A program made the translations under genes and the position numbers. A DNA stretch of 64,000 nt from Paracoccaceae bacterium. GTDB taxonomy: Bacteria > Pseudomonadota > Alphaproteobacteria > Rhodobacterales > Rhodobacteraceae. The first letter of the stretch is position 1. Each line of letters begins with the position of its first letter. The stretch is taken from assembly GCA_024742455.1 (NCBI GenBank), contig JANSYL010000002.1, forward strand, positions 186,001 through 250,000, written 5' to 3'. Below, one piece after another: positions 56,066-64,000 of this stretch. The notes under the pieces were generated by a model. The model searched no databases, was not told the DNA's origin, and saw nothing but the letters and a program-made list of their open reading frames with translations.

Positions 56066-57244
56066 TTAGTGAACCCTTTCGATGGCCAGCGCGATGCCCT
56101 GGCCGCCGCCGATGCACATGGTGATCAGGGCCTTGTCGCCCCCGATACGCTCCAGTTCATACAACGCCTTGACCGTGATGATCGCGCCGGTCGCGCCCAC
56201 CGGATGGCCCAGGGCAATCGCGCCGCCGTTCGGGTTCACCTTTTCGGGGTCGAGGCCCAGGTTCCTGGTCACCGCCAAGGCCTGCGCGGCGAACGCCTCG
56301 TTCGATTCGATCACGTCGAAATCGGTGACCGACAGGCCGGTTTTCGCCAGCAGGTTTTCAACGGCGGGCACCGGGCCGATGCCCATTACCTCGGGCCGCA
56401 CCCCGGCATGGGCATAGCCGATGATGCGGGCGCGGGGTTTCAGCCCCGCCTTCTCGGCCGCGTCGGTACGCGCCAGAACGATGGCCGCCGCCCCGTCATT
56501 GATGCCCGAGGCGTTGCCGGCGGTTACCGTGCCGTCCTTCTTGAACACCGTCCTGAGACCGGCCAGCGCATCGGCGCTGGTCGCCTTTGGGTGTTCGTCC
56601 GTGTCGAAGGGAACCATGTCCCGCTTCACCCGCACTTCGACCGGCACGATCTGGTCCTTGAACCTTCCTTCCTCGACCGCGCGGGCGGCGCGGTTCTGGC
56701 TTTCCAGGGCAAAGGCGTCCTGGTCTTCGCGGCTGATCTGGTGTTCGGCGGCGACGTTTTCCGCCGTCACACCCATATGCCCCGTACCGAAGGGGCAATG
56801 CAGCGCACCGATCATCATGTCGAGCGCCTCGACATCGCCCATTTTCTGGCCGAACCGGGCCTGCGGCAGGATATGGGGCCCCCGGCTCATGCTTTCGGCG
56901 CCGCCTGCAAGGCCGTAATCCGCATCACCCAGCGCCAGCGACTGGATCACCGACACGATCGCCTGCACCCCCGACCCGCACAACCGGTTGACGTTCATCG
57001 CCGGCGTGGTGTCGGGCACCCCAGCCTCCATCGCCGCGACGCGGCTGAGATACATGTCGCGCGGTTCGGTGTTGATCACATGGCCCATGGCGACATGCCC
57101 GACCTGCCCGCCCTCGACGCCCGCGCGGTCGAGCGCGGCCCGGGCGGCCGCAGCACCCAGCGTGATCGGTGGCGTTGCGGCAAGGCTGCCGCCAAAGGTG
57201 CCGATGGCGGTGCGGGCACCGGAAAGGATCACGATATCGTCCAT
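56066..57244 (-). CDS. Acetyl-CoA C-acetyltransferase (thiolase)
   Basis: 392 aa. Condenses or cleaves acetoacetyl- or longer 3-ketoacyl-CoA; BktB/PhaA-like. The acylated Cys is in NVNRLCGSGVQAI; GHPVGATGAI and CIGGGQGIALAIE hold the catalytic His and second Cys. GGAGGAG precedes the ATG at 57244. No acetoacetyl-CoA reductase is nearby, so polyhydroxybutyrate versus fatty-acid or amino-acid catabolism cannot be decided; a thiolase could also serve phenylacetate breakdown, whose paaJ is not in the window. The MarR gene is 22 bp upstream on the same strand. Confidence 0.93.
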   Translation of the reverse strand: MDDIVILSGARTAIGTFGGSLAATPPITLGAAAARAALDRAGVEGGQVGHVAMGHVINTEPRDMYLSRVAAMEAGVPDTTPAMNVNRLCGSGVQAIVSVIQSLALGDADYGLAGGAESMSRGPHILPQARFGQKMGDVEALDMMIGALHCPFGTGHMGVTAENVAAEHQISREDQDAFALESQNRAARAVEEGRFKDQIVPVEVRVKRDMVPFDTDEHPKATSADALAGLRTVFKKDGTVTAGNASGINDGAAAIVLARTDAAEKAGLKPRARIIGYAHAGVRPEVMGIGPVPAVENLLAKTGLSVTDFDVIESNEAFAAQALAVTRNLGLDPEKVNPNGGAIALGHPVGATGAIITVKALYELERIGGDKALITMCIGGGQGIALAIERVH

Positions 57245-57266
57245 GTCAGGTCTCCTCCGTACTGGG

Positions 57267-57728
57267 TCAGGCGCGCCGCTCTTCCAGGTCGGCGCAGGTG
57301 TCGGTCGCAATGGTCAGGGCATCGAGGCCCCGCAGGAACGGGGCGGCATCCGGGCCGAGGCGGGCCACGAGATCGGCGTGGAATGCGGCGGCGATGGGCG
57401 CCAGATCCTCCATCATCGTGCGGCCCTTGTCGGTCAGGGCCAGCACGACGAGGCGGCGATCCTCGGCGCTGACGGATTTTGTTATCACACCCGTTTCCTC
57501 AAGCCGGGCGGCGGCGCGGGATACCTTGGATTTGTCCATATCGACACGGGCATGGATTTCGCGGACCGATACCGCGTCTTCCTGGCTCAGATGCGCCATC
57601 ACCCGCCATTCCGCGCGCGAAAGCCCGTATTTCTCCTGGTAGATGCGCGAATATTCGCGGCTGATCTGCCCGGCCAGAACGGCCAGCCTGTAGGGCAGAA
57701 ACGTGCCGAGGGCGAAACTGTCGGGCAT
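57267..57728 (-). CDS. MarR-family regulator upstream of thiolase
   Basis: 153 aa from the ATG at 57728 (AAGG about 10 bases upstream); an ATG at 57758 would add ten residues. HTH SVREIHARVDMDKSKVSRAA and wing SAEDRRLVVLALTDKG. Arranged as the first gene of a two-gene unit with the thiolase, hence a probable local regulator of it. Confidence 0.87.
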   Translation of the reverse strand: MPDSFALGTFLPYRLAVLAGQISREYSRIYQEKYGLSRAEWRVMAHLSQEDAVSVREIHARVDMDKSKVSRAAARLEETGVITKSVSAEDRRLVVLALTDKGRTMMEDLAPIAAAFHADLVARLGPDAAPFLRGLDALTIATDTCADLEERRA

Positions 57729-57751
57729 CGTCGCGGGGCCTTTTCGTCGTT

Positions 57752-57764
57752 GCGACATCGTCGC
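57752..57764. promoter_or_regulatory. Possible operator upstream of the marR-thiolase pair
   Basis: gcgac-atc-gtcgc is a palindrome with 5-bp arms and a 3-nt centre, 24 nt before the preferred marR start. It would fit an autoregulatory MarR site if the start at 57728 is right; it would overlap the start codon at 57758 otherwise. Confidence 0.3.
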
Positions 57765-57792
57765 GTGATCGCACCCCGTGCGCAAGACAGGC

Positions 57793-57821
57793 AAACCCGG
57801 CCCCGTTGTCGCGGGGCCGGG
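57793..57821 (-). terminator. Terminator-like hairpin after serA
   Basis: cccggcccc (57796-57804) and ggggccggg (57813-57821) form a 9-bp G/C stem with an 8-nt loop just beyond the serA stop, followed on the minus strand by TTT. Short T-run, but a strong stem. Confidence 0.6.
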
Positions 57822-57829
57822 CGCGGGCG

Positions 57830-59425
57830 TCAGGCCGCCTCGAACTGCAGGGGACGGACCTGCTGGAACAACCCGGTGTCCTTCAGCGCCTTCAGAACCT
57901 CCTGCGGGGGCTGCGCATCGAGATAGAGAAGCGCGATCGCCTCACCCCCGGCGGCATTCCGGCCGAGCGTGAAGTTGGCGATGTTCACGCCGCCATTGCC
58001 AAGCGTCTGGCCCAGGGTCCCGATGATACCCGGCACGTCCTTGTTGGTGGTGTAGAGCATGTGTTCGCCGATCTCGGCATCGATGTTGATGCCCTTGATC
58101 TGGATGAAGCGCGGCTTGCCGTCGGAAAACACCGTGCCCGCGATCGTGCGGGTCTTGGCATCGGTCTTGACCACCAGCCGGATATAGCCGTCGAAAACAC
58201 CGGTCTTGTCCTGCGTGGTGGTGGCGATCTCGATCCCGCGATCCTTGGCGATCACCGGGGCCGAGACCATGTTCACGTCCGGGTTGGTGGCCTTCATCAC
58301 CCCGGCAATGGCCGCGCAGTTCAGGGCCTGCAGGTTCATCGTGGCCGCCGATCCGTTATAGACGATCTCGATGGAATTGATCGGATCCTCGGTCAGCTGC
58401 CCCACGAAAGCCCCAAGGTTTTCGGCCAGCTTGATCCAGGGGCCCATCACCGCCGCCTCTTCCGCCGTGACCGACGGCATGTTGAGCGCGTTGGTCACGG
58501 CGCCGGTCAGCAGGTAGTCCGACATCTGTTCGGCCACCTGGAGCGCCACGTTCTCCTGCGCCTCGGTGGTGGCGGCGCCCAGATGCGGGGTGACGACCAC
58601 GTTTTCCAGCCCGAAGAGCGGGTTTTCGGTGGCCGGTTCGACGGCGAACACATCGAAGGCAGCCGCCGCCACATGGCCCGATTTCAAAAGCTCTGCCAGC
58701 GCCGCCTCATCGACCAGACCGCCCCGGGCGCAGTTGACGATGCGCACGCCCTTCCTGGTCTTGGCGAGGTTTTCCGCGCTCAGGATATTGGCGGTCTTGT
58801 CGGTGTAAGGGACGTGCAGCGTGATGAAATCGGCCCGCGCCAGAAGCTCGTCCAGTTCCACCTTGGTCACGCCGATCTGCCTGGCGCGTTCTTCGCTGAG
58901 GAAGGGGTCATAGGCCACCACCTTCATCTTCAGCCCCAGCGCCCGGTTGCAGACGATGGACCCGATATTGCCCGCGCCGATGACGCCAAGGGTCTTGTTC
59001 GTCAGCTCGACGCCCATGAAACGGGATTTTTCCCATTTCCCGGCATGGGTCGAGGCGTTGGCCTCGGGGATCTGCCGCGCGGCGGCGAACATCATCGCGA
59101 TGGCATGTTCGGCGGTGGTGATCGAATTGCCGAAGGGCGTGTTCATCACGATGATGCCCTTCTTCGAGGCCTCGGGGATGTCGACATTGTCGACCCCGAT
59201 GCCCGCGCGCCCGATCACCTTCAAGTTCGTGGCGGCATTGATGATTTTCTCGGTCACCTTGGTAGCCGACCGGATGGCGAGACCGTCGTAATCGCCGATC
59301 ACCTCCAGAAGCTTGTCCTTGTCCTTGCCGATGGAGGGGTCGAAGGTGACGTCGATGCCGCGATCCTTGAAGATCTGCACGGCGGTTTCAGAGAGCTTGT
59401 CGCTCACGAGCACTTTGGGGGCCAT
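57830..59425 (-). CDS. serA: D-3-phosphoglycerate dehydrogenase
   Basis: First step of serine synthesis from 3-phosphoglycerate. 531 aa, the long form. NAD-binding LGVIGAGNIGSIVCNRAL; catalytic Arg/Glu/His region NCARGGLVDEAALAELL and PHLGAATTEAQENVALQVAE; an allosteric-substrate-binding domain (about 320-440) and C-terminal ACT domain (DVPGIIGTLGQTLGNGGVNI). Start MAPKVLV preferred with AAAGG upstream. It follows serC by 81 bp. Confidence 0.97.
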   Translation of the reverse strand: MAPKVLVSDKLSETAVQIFKDRGIDVTFDPSIGKDKDKLLEVIGDYDGLAIRSATKVTEKIINAATNLKVIGRAGIGVDNVDIPEASKKGIIVMNTPFGNSITTAEHAIAMMFAAARQIPEANASTHAGKWEKSRFMGVELTNKTLGVIGAGNIGSIVCNRALGLKMKVVAYDPFLSEERARQIGVTKVELDELLARADFITLHVPYTDKTANILSAENLAKTRKGVRIVNCARGGLVDEAALAELLKSGHVAAAAFDVFAVEPATENPLFGLENVVVTPHLGAATTEAQENVALQVAEQMSDYLLTGAVTNALNMPSVTAEEAAVMGPWIKLAENLGAFVGQLTEDPINSIEIVYNGSAATMNLQALNCAAIAGVMKATNPDVNMVSAPVIAKDRGIEIATTTQDKTGVFDGYIRLVVKTDAKTRTIAGTVFSDGKPRFIQIKGINIDAEIGEHMLYTTNKDVPGIIGTLGQTLGNGGVNIANFTLGRNAAGGEAIALLYLDAQPPQEVLKALKDTGLFQQVRPLQFEAA

Positions 59426-59506
59426 CTTGGCACCTTTCATTTTGACGAATTCCAGGGGTCACAGGGCGTGCACAACCCGTACACACCCCGTGCATATGCG
59501 TGGGGA

Positions 59507-60661
59507 TCAGGCCGCCTGGGCCTGGGCCGCGATCTCGGTTTCGAAGGCCCAGTCGAGCCAGGGCAGCATCGCCTCGATATCCGCCGTCTCGACCGTCGCG
59601 CCGCACCATATGCGCAGGCCCGGAGGCGCGTCGCGATAGGCGCCGATATCCAGCGCCACGCCCTCGGCCTCCAGCCGCTTGGCCACCGCCTTGGCGAACC
59701 CGGCGCCATCCACGATGCGCGGATCGGTGAATTTCAGACAGACCGAGGTGTTCGAGCGCGTGGCCGGATCCCCGGCCAGGTTGTCGATCCAGTCGCGCGC
59801 GGCGCAGAAATCCCAGATCGCCTGCGCGTTGGAATCGGCGCGCGCCATCAGGGCGGGCAGGCCGCCGATGGCCTCGGCCCAGTCGAGCGCGACAAGGTAA
59901 TCCTCGACCGCCAGCATCGAGGGGGTGTTGATCGTCTCACCCTTGAAGATGCCATCGATCAGCGCGCCGCCCTTGGTCAGGCGAAAGATTTTCGGCAGCG
60001 GCCAGGGCGGCGTGTAGCTTTCCAGCCGTTCCACCGCGCGGGGGCTCAGGATCAGCATGCCATGCGCCGCTTCGCCGCCCATAACCTTCTGCCAGGAGAA
60101 GGTGATCACATCGAGCTTGTCCCAGGGCAGGTCCTGCGCGAAGGCGGCACTGGTGGCGTCACAGATCGTCAGGCCCGCACGGTCGGCGGGGATCGCATCG
60201 CCGTTCGGGACCCGCACGCCCGAGGTGGTGCCGTTCCAGGTAAAGACGACATCGGTATCGAAATCGACCGTCGCGAGATCGACGATGTCGCCGTAATCGG
60301 CGGTCTTCACCTCGGCGTCGAGTTTCAGCTGCTTCACCGCGTCAGTCACCCAACCCGCGCCGAAGCTTTCCCAGGCGAGCAGGGTGCAGGGCCGCGCACC
60401 GAGCATCGTCCACATCGCCATTTCCACCGCACCCGTGTCGGAGGCGGGCACGATGCCGATCCTGTAACCCTCGGGCACGCCGAGCAGCGCGCCGGTACGG
60501 TCGATCGCATCCTTGAGTTTGGATTTCCCGACAGCGGCGCGGTGCGACCGGCCCAGGGCGGCGTCGGTCAGCTTGTCGAGCGTCCACGTCGGGGGCTTGG
60601 CGCAGGGGCCAGAGGAAAAACGCGGATTGGCGGGCCGCGCGCCCGGTTTGGTCAGTGCCAT
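59507..60661 (-). CDS. serC: Phosphoserine aminotransferase
   Basis: PLP enzyme converting 3-phosphohydroxypyruvate to phosphoserine. 384 aa, of the alphaproteobacterial/archaeal-like branch. [15 protein letters not shown] begins the protein; the PLP lysine is in [24 protein letters not shown] is near the C-terminus. ATG at 60661 has GAGAGGG eight bases upstream; a GTG at 60664 is possible. It heads the serC-serA operon and has a structured leader. Confidence 0.96.
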   Translation of the reverse strand: MALTKPGARPANPRFSSGPCAKPPTWTLDKLTDAALGRSHRAAVGKSKLKDAIDRTGALLGVPEGYRIGIVPASDTGAVEMAMWTMLGARPCTLLAWESFGAGWVTDAVKQLKLDAEVKTADYGDIVDLATVDFDTDVVFTWNGTTSGVRVPNGDAIPADRAGLTICDATSAAFAQDLPWDKLDVITFSWQKVMGGEAAHGMLILSPRAVERLESYTPPWPLPKIFRLTKGGALIDGIFKGETINTPSMLAVEDYLVALDWAEAIGGLPALMARADSNAQAIWDFCAARDWIDNLAGDPATRSNTSVCLKFTDPRIVDGAGFAKAVAKRLEAEGVALDIGAYRDAPPGLRIWCGATVETADIEAMLPWLDWAFETEIAAQAQAA

Positions 60662-60720
60662 CACTGATACCCTCTCAGATATGCGCCCCTCGTTGGGGAG
60701 GGGTGTCCCAAGGACGCCTC
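60662..60720 (-). ncRNA. Structured leader of serC, serC-motif-like
   Basis: On the minus strand two hairpins precede the ribosome site: GGCGTCC/GGACACC (plus 60702-60718, one mismatch, 3-nt loop) and CCCCTC/GAGGGG (plus 60686-60703, 6-nt loop CCCAAC). They are followed by the GAGAGGG ribosome site and the serC start. An alphaproteobacterial cis-RNA upstream of serC has been described (the serC motif). Position and two-hairpin layout agree, but I could not run a covariance model. Confidence 0.5.
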
Positions 60721-61020
60721 TACAGCAGCGGCACGGCCCGCAGCAAGCGGCATTCGACGCAGAATCCGCCCCGGAACCGGCGGCTTTCCGGCCCGTAGAG
60801 GGCGCGCCGCCGCCTATCGGAAACGCCGGACGGGTTCTGCGGCATTACGCCATGAGGTGCGGATGTCGGGCTAGGGTCTTGTTTCTGCGATGTAATCGGG
60901 CCGACAATGAAAGTGTCAATCCAGAATTGTCTGCCCGACTGGACATTCTTCTTGCGGTTGTGGGTTTTGCGCCGCTACAAATCGGGTGATGGCAACGGTA
61001 GCGATTGAAGGCGCGGTCAC
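60721..61020. other. Non-coding region upstream of serC and the MarR gene
   Basis: About 300 bp with no convincing gene. It holds a sigma70-like promoter on the minus strand for serC, a perfect 6-bp inverted pair gacaat/attgtc (60903-60908 and 60925-60930), and presumably the promoter of the divergent MarR gene. The rest shows no clear structure. Confidence 0.6.
60890..60919 (-). promoter_or_regulatory. serC: Sigma70-like promoter for serC-serA
   Basis: On the minus strand TTGACA (plus 60914-60919, perfect -35), an 18-nt spacer, and TTACAT (plus 60890-60895, 4 of 6 to TATAAT). Transcription would start near 60883 and give a leader of roughly 220 nt before serC. Confidence 0.45.
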
Positions 61021-61455
61021 GTGAAAGACCAGGCCCACACCCCCCCATTCGACCTGACGGATTTCCTGCCGTTTCAGATGTCCGTGATCGCAGGCCGGGT
61101 GTTCAGCTCGATCCTCGACAGTGCGGGGCTGCAGGTGCCCGAATGGCGCATCATGATGGCGTTGCCGGCTCATCAACCCTGTTCCTCCCACGATCTGTGC
61201 ATCCTGACGGCGATGGATGCCGCCCGGGTCAGCCGCGCCCAGCGTCGGCTGGAAGACCTGCAGATGATCTCGGTCGTGCGCGACAAGGACGACCGGCGGC
61301 GGCTGGTCGTCAAGCTGAGCGACAAGGGTGCGATGGAAGTGTCGCGGTTGCGCAATGCCGCGCGCGATATCGAAACGCGCCTTCTGGGCGGGCTTGGCCC
61401 CGAGGACCGGGCCAACCTCAAGACCACCATCAACGAACTTTACGATATCCGCTGA
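61021..61455 (+). CDS. MarR-family transcriptional regulator
   Basis: 144 aa, GTG start. HTH TAMDAARVSRAQRRLEDLQM with wing DKDDRRRLVVKLSDKG. Its 3' end overlaps the converging hydrolase gene by 16 bp. Downstream on the same strand lies the hydantoinase/oxoprolinase gene, a possible target. Confidence 0.87.
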   Translation: MKDQAHTPPFDLTDFLPFQMSVIAGRVFSSILDSAGLQVPEWRIMMALPAHQPCSSHDLCILTAMDAARVSRAQRRLEDLQMISVVRDKDDRRRLVVKLSDKGAMEVSRLRNAARDIETRLLGGLGPEDRANLKTTINELYDIR

Positions 61456-62252
61456 TCCAGCCAGAGCCGGGACAGGGCGCTGCCCCGGTCGGCAAGGTCG
61501 TCGATGATGTCGAAATGGTGGCGGCCGGGCACGTGTATCGCCCGGATATCGGCCCCAAGCCCCGTCCAGATATTCGCCAGAAGATCGGTCTGCCGCAGGA
61601 ATTCAGGCCGTTCATCGGCCCCCACGACACAGGCGATGCCCGCCCGGGTGGCCGGACGCATCAAGGCGGGGCTTTCGGCCTCGGCCAGCGCATCGGTCAG
61701 ACCGAGAGGTCCGGCCATCGCCGTGCGCAGAAGGGGTCGGAGATCATGAACCCCCGAGATCGACAGGACCCGCGCCACCCGGTCGGCAAAGGGCGCGGCC
61801 AGCCCGTCGGCGCAGACCATCCGGGTCACCAGATGCCCGCCTGCGGAATGCCCCGCCAGATGGACCGGGCCGTCGATCAGGCCCGCGGCCATCGTGATCG
61901 CCTGCCGGATTTCGCCGGTGATTGCCGCAACGCAGGCGGCGGGGGCGAGCGTGTAGGTCGGCATGGCAACGGCAAAGCCTGCCTTCAGCGCCCCTTCGGC
62001 CACGAAAGCGAAATCCCGGCCCGAGAATCGCTGCCAGTATCCGCCATGCACGAACACCGCCAGACCGAGGGCAGGACCGGCGGGCCGGTAGAGGTCGAAA
62101 ACCTGGCGGTCGGCATCACCGTAGGCATGGGTTTCGGGCGCGTGGCGCGCATGCAGGGCCGCCGACCGGTCCGGCCAGGCGGCGGCGATCGCGTCCGCCC
62201 CCTCGATATAGGGGGCGTTGGCATAGGCATCGTCCCAATCCGTGATCGGCAT
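61440..62252 (-). CDS. Alpha/beta hydrolase, kynurenine-formamidase/esterase-like
   Basis: 270 aa. Oxyanion motif VFVHGGYWQRFSGRDF (HGGYW), nucleophile elbow HLAGHSAGGHLVTRMV, and late catalytic residues PGRHHFDIIDDL. HGGYW and GHSAGG are shared with arylformamidases, so a role in tryptophan breakdown is possible; other carboxylesterases look alike. ATG at 62252 has GGAGGGG upstream. It is divergent from the hydantoinase gene 65 bp away. Confidence 0.85.
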   Translation of the reverse strand: MPITDWDDAYANAPYIEGADAIAAAWPDRSAALHARHAPETHAYGDADRQVFDLYRPAGPALGLAVFVHGGYWQRFSGRDFAFVAEGALKAGFAVAMPTYTLAPAACVAAITGEIRQAITMAAGLIDGPVHLAGHSAGGHLVTRMVCADGLAAPFADRVARVLSISGVHDLRPLLRTAMAGPLGLTDALAEAESPALMRPATRAGIACVVGADERPEFLRQTDLLANIWTGLGADIRAIHVPGRHHFDIIDDLADRGSALSRLWLDQRIS

Positions 62253-62317
62253 CGGCCCCTCCCCTTGGCGTTGCACCGGTCCGGCTGTTAGCAAGACCGC
62301 CAGGGGCGGAGGGTGCA

Positions 62318-64000
62318 ATGGGAAACTGGCAGTTCTGGATCGATCGCGGCGGCACCTTCACCGATGTCGTGGCGCTGCGCCCGGATGGCCGGATCGTGAC
62401 CACCAAGCTCTTGAGCGAGGATCCCGCACAATACCGTGATGCCGCCGTCGAAGCGATCCGGCGGTTGCGCGGCGATGATCCCGCGCCCATCGCCGCGGTC
62501 AAGATGGGCACAACCGTGGCCACCAACGCGTTGCTGGAACGCAAGGGCGTGCCGGTCCTTTTGATGATGACGCAAGGCTTCGCGGACCTGCTGCGTATCG
62601 GCACCCAGGCCCGGCCACGGCTGTTCGATCTGCATGTGCGGCGGCCCGAGCTGCTGGCGGCCCGGACGGTGGACGTGCCCGAACGGATGGCCGCCGATGG
62701 CAGCGTCCTTGTCCCGCTCGACGAAACTGCCGCCCGGGCGGTGCTGGAGGCCGGGTATCGCGACGGGCTGCGCGCCGTCGCCATCGCCTTCCTGCACAGC
62801 TATCTCAACCCCGCGCACGAGGCGCGCGTGGCCGAGATCGCGGCCGAAATCGGGTATACCCAGATCACCGCGTCCCATGCCGCCTCGCCGCTGATCAAGC
62901 TGGTCGGGCGCGGCGATACGGCGGTGGTCGATGCCTATCTCTCGCCGATCCTGCGCCGCTATGTCGACCAGGTGGCCGGTGCGCTGCAGGCCGACCAGGG
63001 CGGGTGCGAGGCGCTTTATTTCATGCGCTCCAGCGGCGGGCTGACCGATGCGCGGCTGTTTCACGGGCGCGACGCCATCCTGTCGGGCCCGGCGGGCGGT
63101 GTCGTTGGCATGGCCCGCACCGGGCGGCAGGCCGGGTTCGACCGGCTGATCGGGTTCGACATGGGCGGCACATCCACCGATGTGTGCCATTTCGCGGGCG
63201 AATACGAACGCAGTTTCGAGACCGAGGTGGCAGGCGTGCGGATGCGGGCGCCGATGATGCATATCCACACGGTGGCCGCGGGTGGCGGCTCGATCCTCAG
63301 CTACCGGGACGGGCGGTTCCAGGTCGGCCCCGAAAGCGCCGGGGCCGATCCCGGCCCGGCCTGTTACCGCAAGGGCGGGCCGCTGACGGTGACCGATTGC
63401 AACGTGATGCTGGGCAAGCTGACGCCCGGGCATTTCCCGGCCGTTTTCGGCCCGGACGCCGACCAGCCGCTGGACCGCGACGTGGTGGCGCAGAAATTCG
63501 CGGCGCTGGCCGCCGAGATCGGCGACGGGCGCAGCGCGGAGGATGTGGCCGAGGGGTTTCTGCGGATCGCGGTGGAGAATATGGCCAACGCGATCAAGAA
63601 GATCAGCGTGCAGCGCGGCTATGACGTGACCCGCTATACCCTGGCCAGTTTCAGTGGCGCGGGCGGGCAGCATGCCTGCCTTGTCGCCGATGCGCTGGGG
63701 ATGACCTCGGTCCTGATCCACCCCTATGCCGGGGTGCTGTCGGCCTATGGCATGGGCCTGGCCGATATCCGCGCCCTGCGCGAGGCGCAGTTCGGCGGCG
63801 GGCTGGACAGGGTGGCGGAGGCTGCTGCGCGGCTCGACGACCTGGCCGAGGCGGCGCGGGCCGAGGTCGCGGGCCAGGGCATCGCGCCCGGGGCGATCCG
63901 GATCGAGCGGCGGGCGCATCTGCGCTATGACGGCGCGCATCAGGCGCTGGCCGTGCCGTTCGGCGATGCGGCCACCCTTCAGGCCGGGTTCGAGGCCGCG
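62318..64000 (+). CDS. Hydantoinase A/5-oxoprolinase family protein (3' end beyond window)
   Basis: 561 codons, open to the right edge with no stop. GGAGGG precedes the ATG at 62318. N-terminal ATP-binding motif FWIDRGGTFTDVVALRPDGR, KMGTTVATNALLERKG, then GPAGGVVGMARTGRQAGFDR, IGFDMGGTSTDVCHFAGEYE and SFSGAGGQHACLVADALG. These are the HyuA and oxoprolinase hallmarks (actin-like ATPase fold); the enzyme would hydrolyse 5-oxoproline or a hydantoin using ATP. Whether a HyuB domain is fused cannot be seen. Confidence 0.92.
   Translation, partial: MGNWQFWIDRGGTFTDVVALRPDGRIVTTKLLSEDPAQYRDAAVEAIRRLRGDDPAPIAAVKMGTTVATNALLERKGVPVLLMMTQGFADLLRIGTQARPRLFDLHVRRPELLAARTVDVPERMAADGSVLVPLDETAARAVLEAGYRDGLRAVAIAFLHSYLNPAHEARVAEIAAEIGYTQITASHAASPLIKLVGRGDTAVVDAYLSPILRRYVDQVAGALQADQGGCEALYFMRSSGGLTDARLFHGRDAILSGPAGGVVGMARTGRQAGFDRLIGFDMGGTSTDVCHFAGEYERSFETEVAGVRMRAPMMHIHTVAAGGGSILSYRDGRFQVGPESAGADPGPACYRKGGPLTVTDCNVMLGKLTPGHFPAVFGPDADQPLDRDVVAQKFAALAAEIGDGRSAEDVAEGFLRIAVENMANAIKKISVQRGYDVTRYTLASFSGAGGQHACLVADALGMTSVLIHPYAGVLSAYGMGLADIRALREAQFGGGLDRVAEAAARLDDLAEAARAEVAGQGIAPGAIRIERRAHLRYDGAHQALAVPFGDAATLQAGFEAA

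Noticed and set aside
57806-60667. 953-codon open frame on the plus strand opposite serC and serA
   Set aside because: Exactly antisense to two well-conserved genes; its Arg/Gly/His-rich translation shows no domain and results from high GC in the third codon position.
60513-60989. Plus-strand open frame over the serC start and intergenic region
   Set aside because: Mostly antisense to serC and its leader; no homology-like content in the intergenic part.

Overview
The window is GC-rich DNA with tightly packed genes, frequent ATGA/GTGA/TTGA stop-start overlaps and some GTG and TTG starts. The gene set (ubiG, hemH, EnvC-like protein with CtpA, an IalB-family protein, a capsule-type exporter with an RTX protein, GAACN7GAAC-type SOS box, paa catabolon) fits a marine-type alphaproteobacterium of the Rhodobacteraceae/Roseobacteraceae. 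I cannot place it to genus. I see no prophage, transposase, CRISPR array, rRNA or tRNA; the sequence reads as chromosomal backbone.

Layout. 1-8.4 kb: end of a polysaccharide-export locus (KpsE-like, KpsT-like), a large RTX calcium-binding protein and a two-domain glycosyltransferase read toward each other. 8.4-17 kb: gpmI, an EnvC-like protein, ctpA and rppH in one tightly coupled run, then a C-terminally shortened dnaE2 behind a probable LexA box, and proline iminopeptidase. 17-24 kb: ubiG, marR, grxC, comF, a degenerate methyltransferase coupled to hemH, mutT-argJ-parvulin. 24-35 kb: secA, two exported proteins (one a binding-protein/OmpA fusion), radC, map, a CinA-type protein, a GNAT acetyltransferase, an OmpA protein. 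34.7-37 kb: a LysR regulator divergent from a class II aldolase and an ArsC-like protein. 37-46 kb: phenylacetate catabolism, with paaZ-X-A-B-C-D-E on the minus strand and paaI-K-R on the plus strand, carrying both known regulator types (PaaX and PaaR). 46-53.6 kb: envelope genes (mtgA, two L,D-transpeptidases, a CAP-domain lipoprotein, an IalB-family protein), a GST, queG, an SDR, a 60-residue exported protein with its own terminator, rlmN. 53.7-64 kb: a hybrid histidine kinase, a MarR-thiolase pair, the serine operon serC-serA behind a structured leader, and a MarR, alpha/beta hydrolase and hydantoinase/oxoprolinase group that runs off the right edge.

Most unusual signal. Short A/T-rich palindromes occur in tandem at three places: three perfect palindromes spaced exactly 23 nt centre to centre between rppH and dnaE2; two with the same 23-nt spacing lying in frame inside queG; and two (22-nt spacing) at the extreme 3' end of dnaE2, exactly where its C-terminal OB-fold region is missing. 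The placement recalls the in-frame palindromic elements of Rickettsia. I do not recognise a named family for these.
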